This document shows, one piece after another, positions 6,341 through 6,346 of a stretch of 6,346 nt of DNA. Source of the stretch: Anaerolineales bacterium UBA5069 (GTDB lineage Bacteria; Chloroflexota; Anaerolineae; Caldilineales; Caldilineaceae); NCBI GenBank assembly GCA_002415895.1, contig DIAV01000292.1, positions 6,902 to 13,247 on the forward strand, written 5' to 3'. The stretch's first letter is position 1; each line of letters starts with the position of its first letter. The position numbers were made by a program, and so were the translations under genes. The notes beneath the pieces are model-generated. The model was not told the origin of the DNA and searched no databases. It was given only the letters and a program-made list of their open reading frames with translations.

Positions 6341-6346
6341 CCTCCT
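6341..6346 (-). promoter_or_regulatory. Consensus ribosome binding site of the GSDH-PA14 gene
   Basis: A perfect AGGAGG (minus strand) lies 4 bases before the ATG at 6336, at the very edge of the window. It predicts strong translation initiation and supports the start that includes the signal peptide. The promoter lies outside the window. Confidence 0.85.

Overview
This window most likely comes from a GC-rich bacterium with ordinary gene structure: Shine-Dalgarno sites, a tRNA gene with encoded CCA, and intrinsic terminators. The Thr/Pro-rich linker in the large secreted protein, together with the gene styles, suggests a Chloroflexota member such as an Anaerolineae or Caldilinea relative. That assignment is an inference and is not proven here.

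Layout. Bases 1-84 are the tail of an unrecognised plus-strand gene, followed by a strong hairpin terminator shared with the convergent gene. Two minus-strand genes follow, probably co-transcribed in this order: a YtcJ-type amidohydrolase (3409 to 1745), then a CoA-disulfide-reductase-like flavoprotein (1634 to 177). A 180-base divergent intergenic region separates them from a plus-strand gene at 3590-4126. Next come a hairpin, a promoter, a tRNA-Asp gene (4233-4308) and its terminator. A minus-strand gene for a secreted sorbosone/glucose-dehydrogenase-like beta-propeller with a C-terminal PA14 domain (6336 to 4393) fills the rest.

The most important point is the gene at 3590-4126. It looks broken by an in-frame TGA at 3713-3715, but the TGA falls exactly where the peroxiredoxin-like (AhpC-TSA_2 / PRXL2 / SelL-related) family has its first redox cysteine, giving FLRHFG-U-HFCRE. 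Five bases after the TGA, a 12-base-pair hairpin (3721-3752) has an apical loop starting with GU, at the spacing expected of a bacterial SECIS element. The reading frame is intact on both sides, with a good ribosome binding site before its GTG start. I read it as a 178-residue selenoprotein with a UxxC active site. Automated gene calling would cut or lose it.

The divergent arrangement puts a thiol/disulfide flavoenzyme operon beside a thiol-dependent selenoperoxidase-like protein, which hints at shared redox physiology. No SelA, SelB, SelD or tRNA-Sec gene lies in this window, so the decoding machinery must be looked for elsewhere in the genome.
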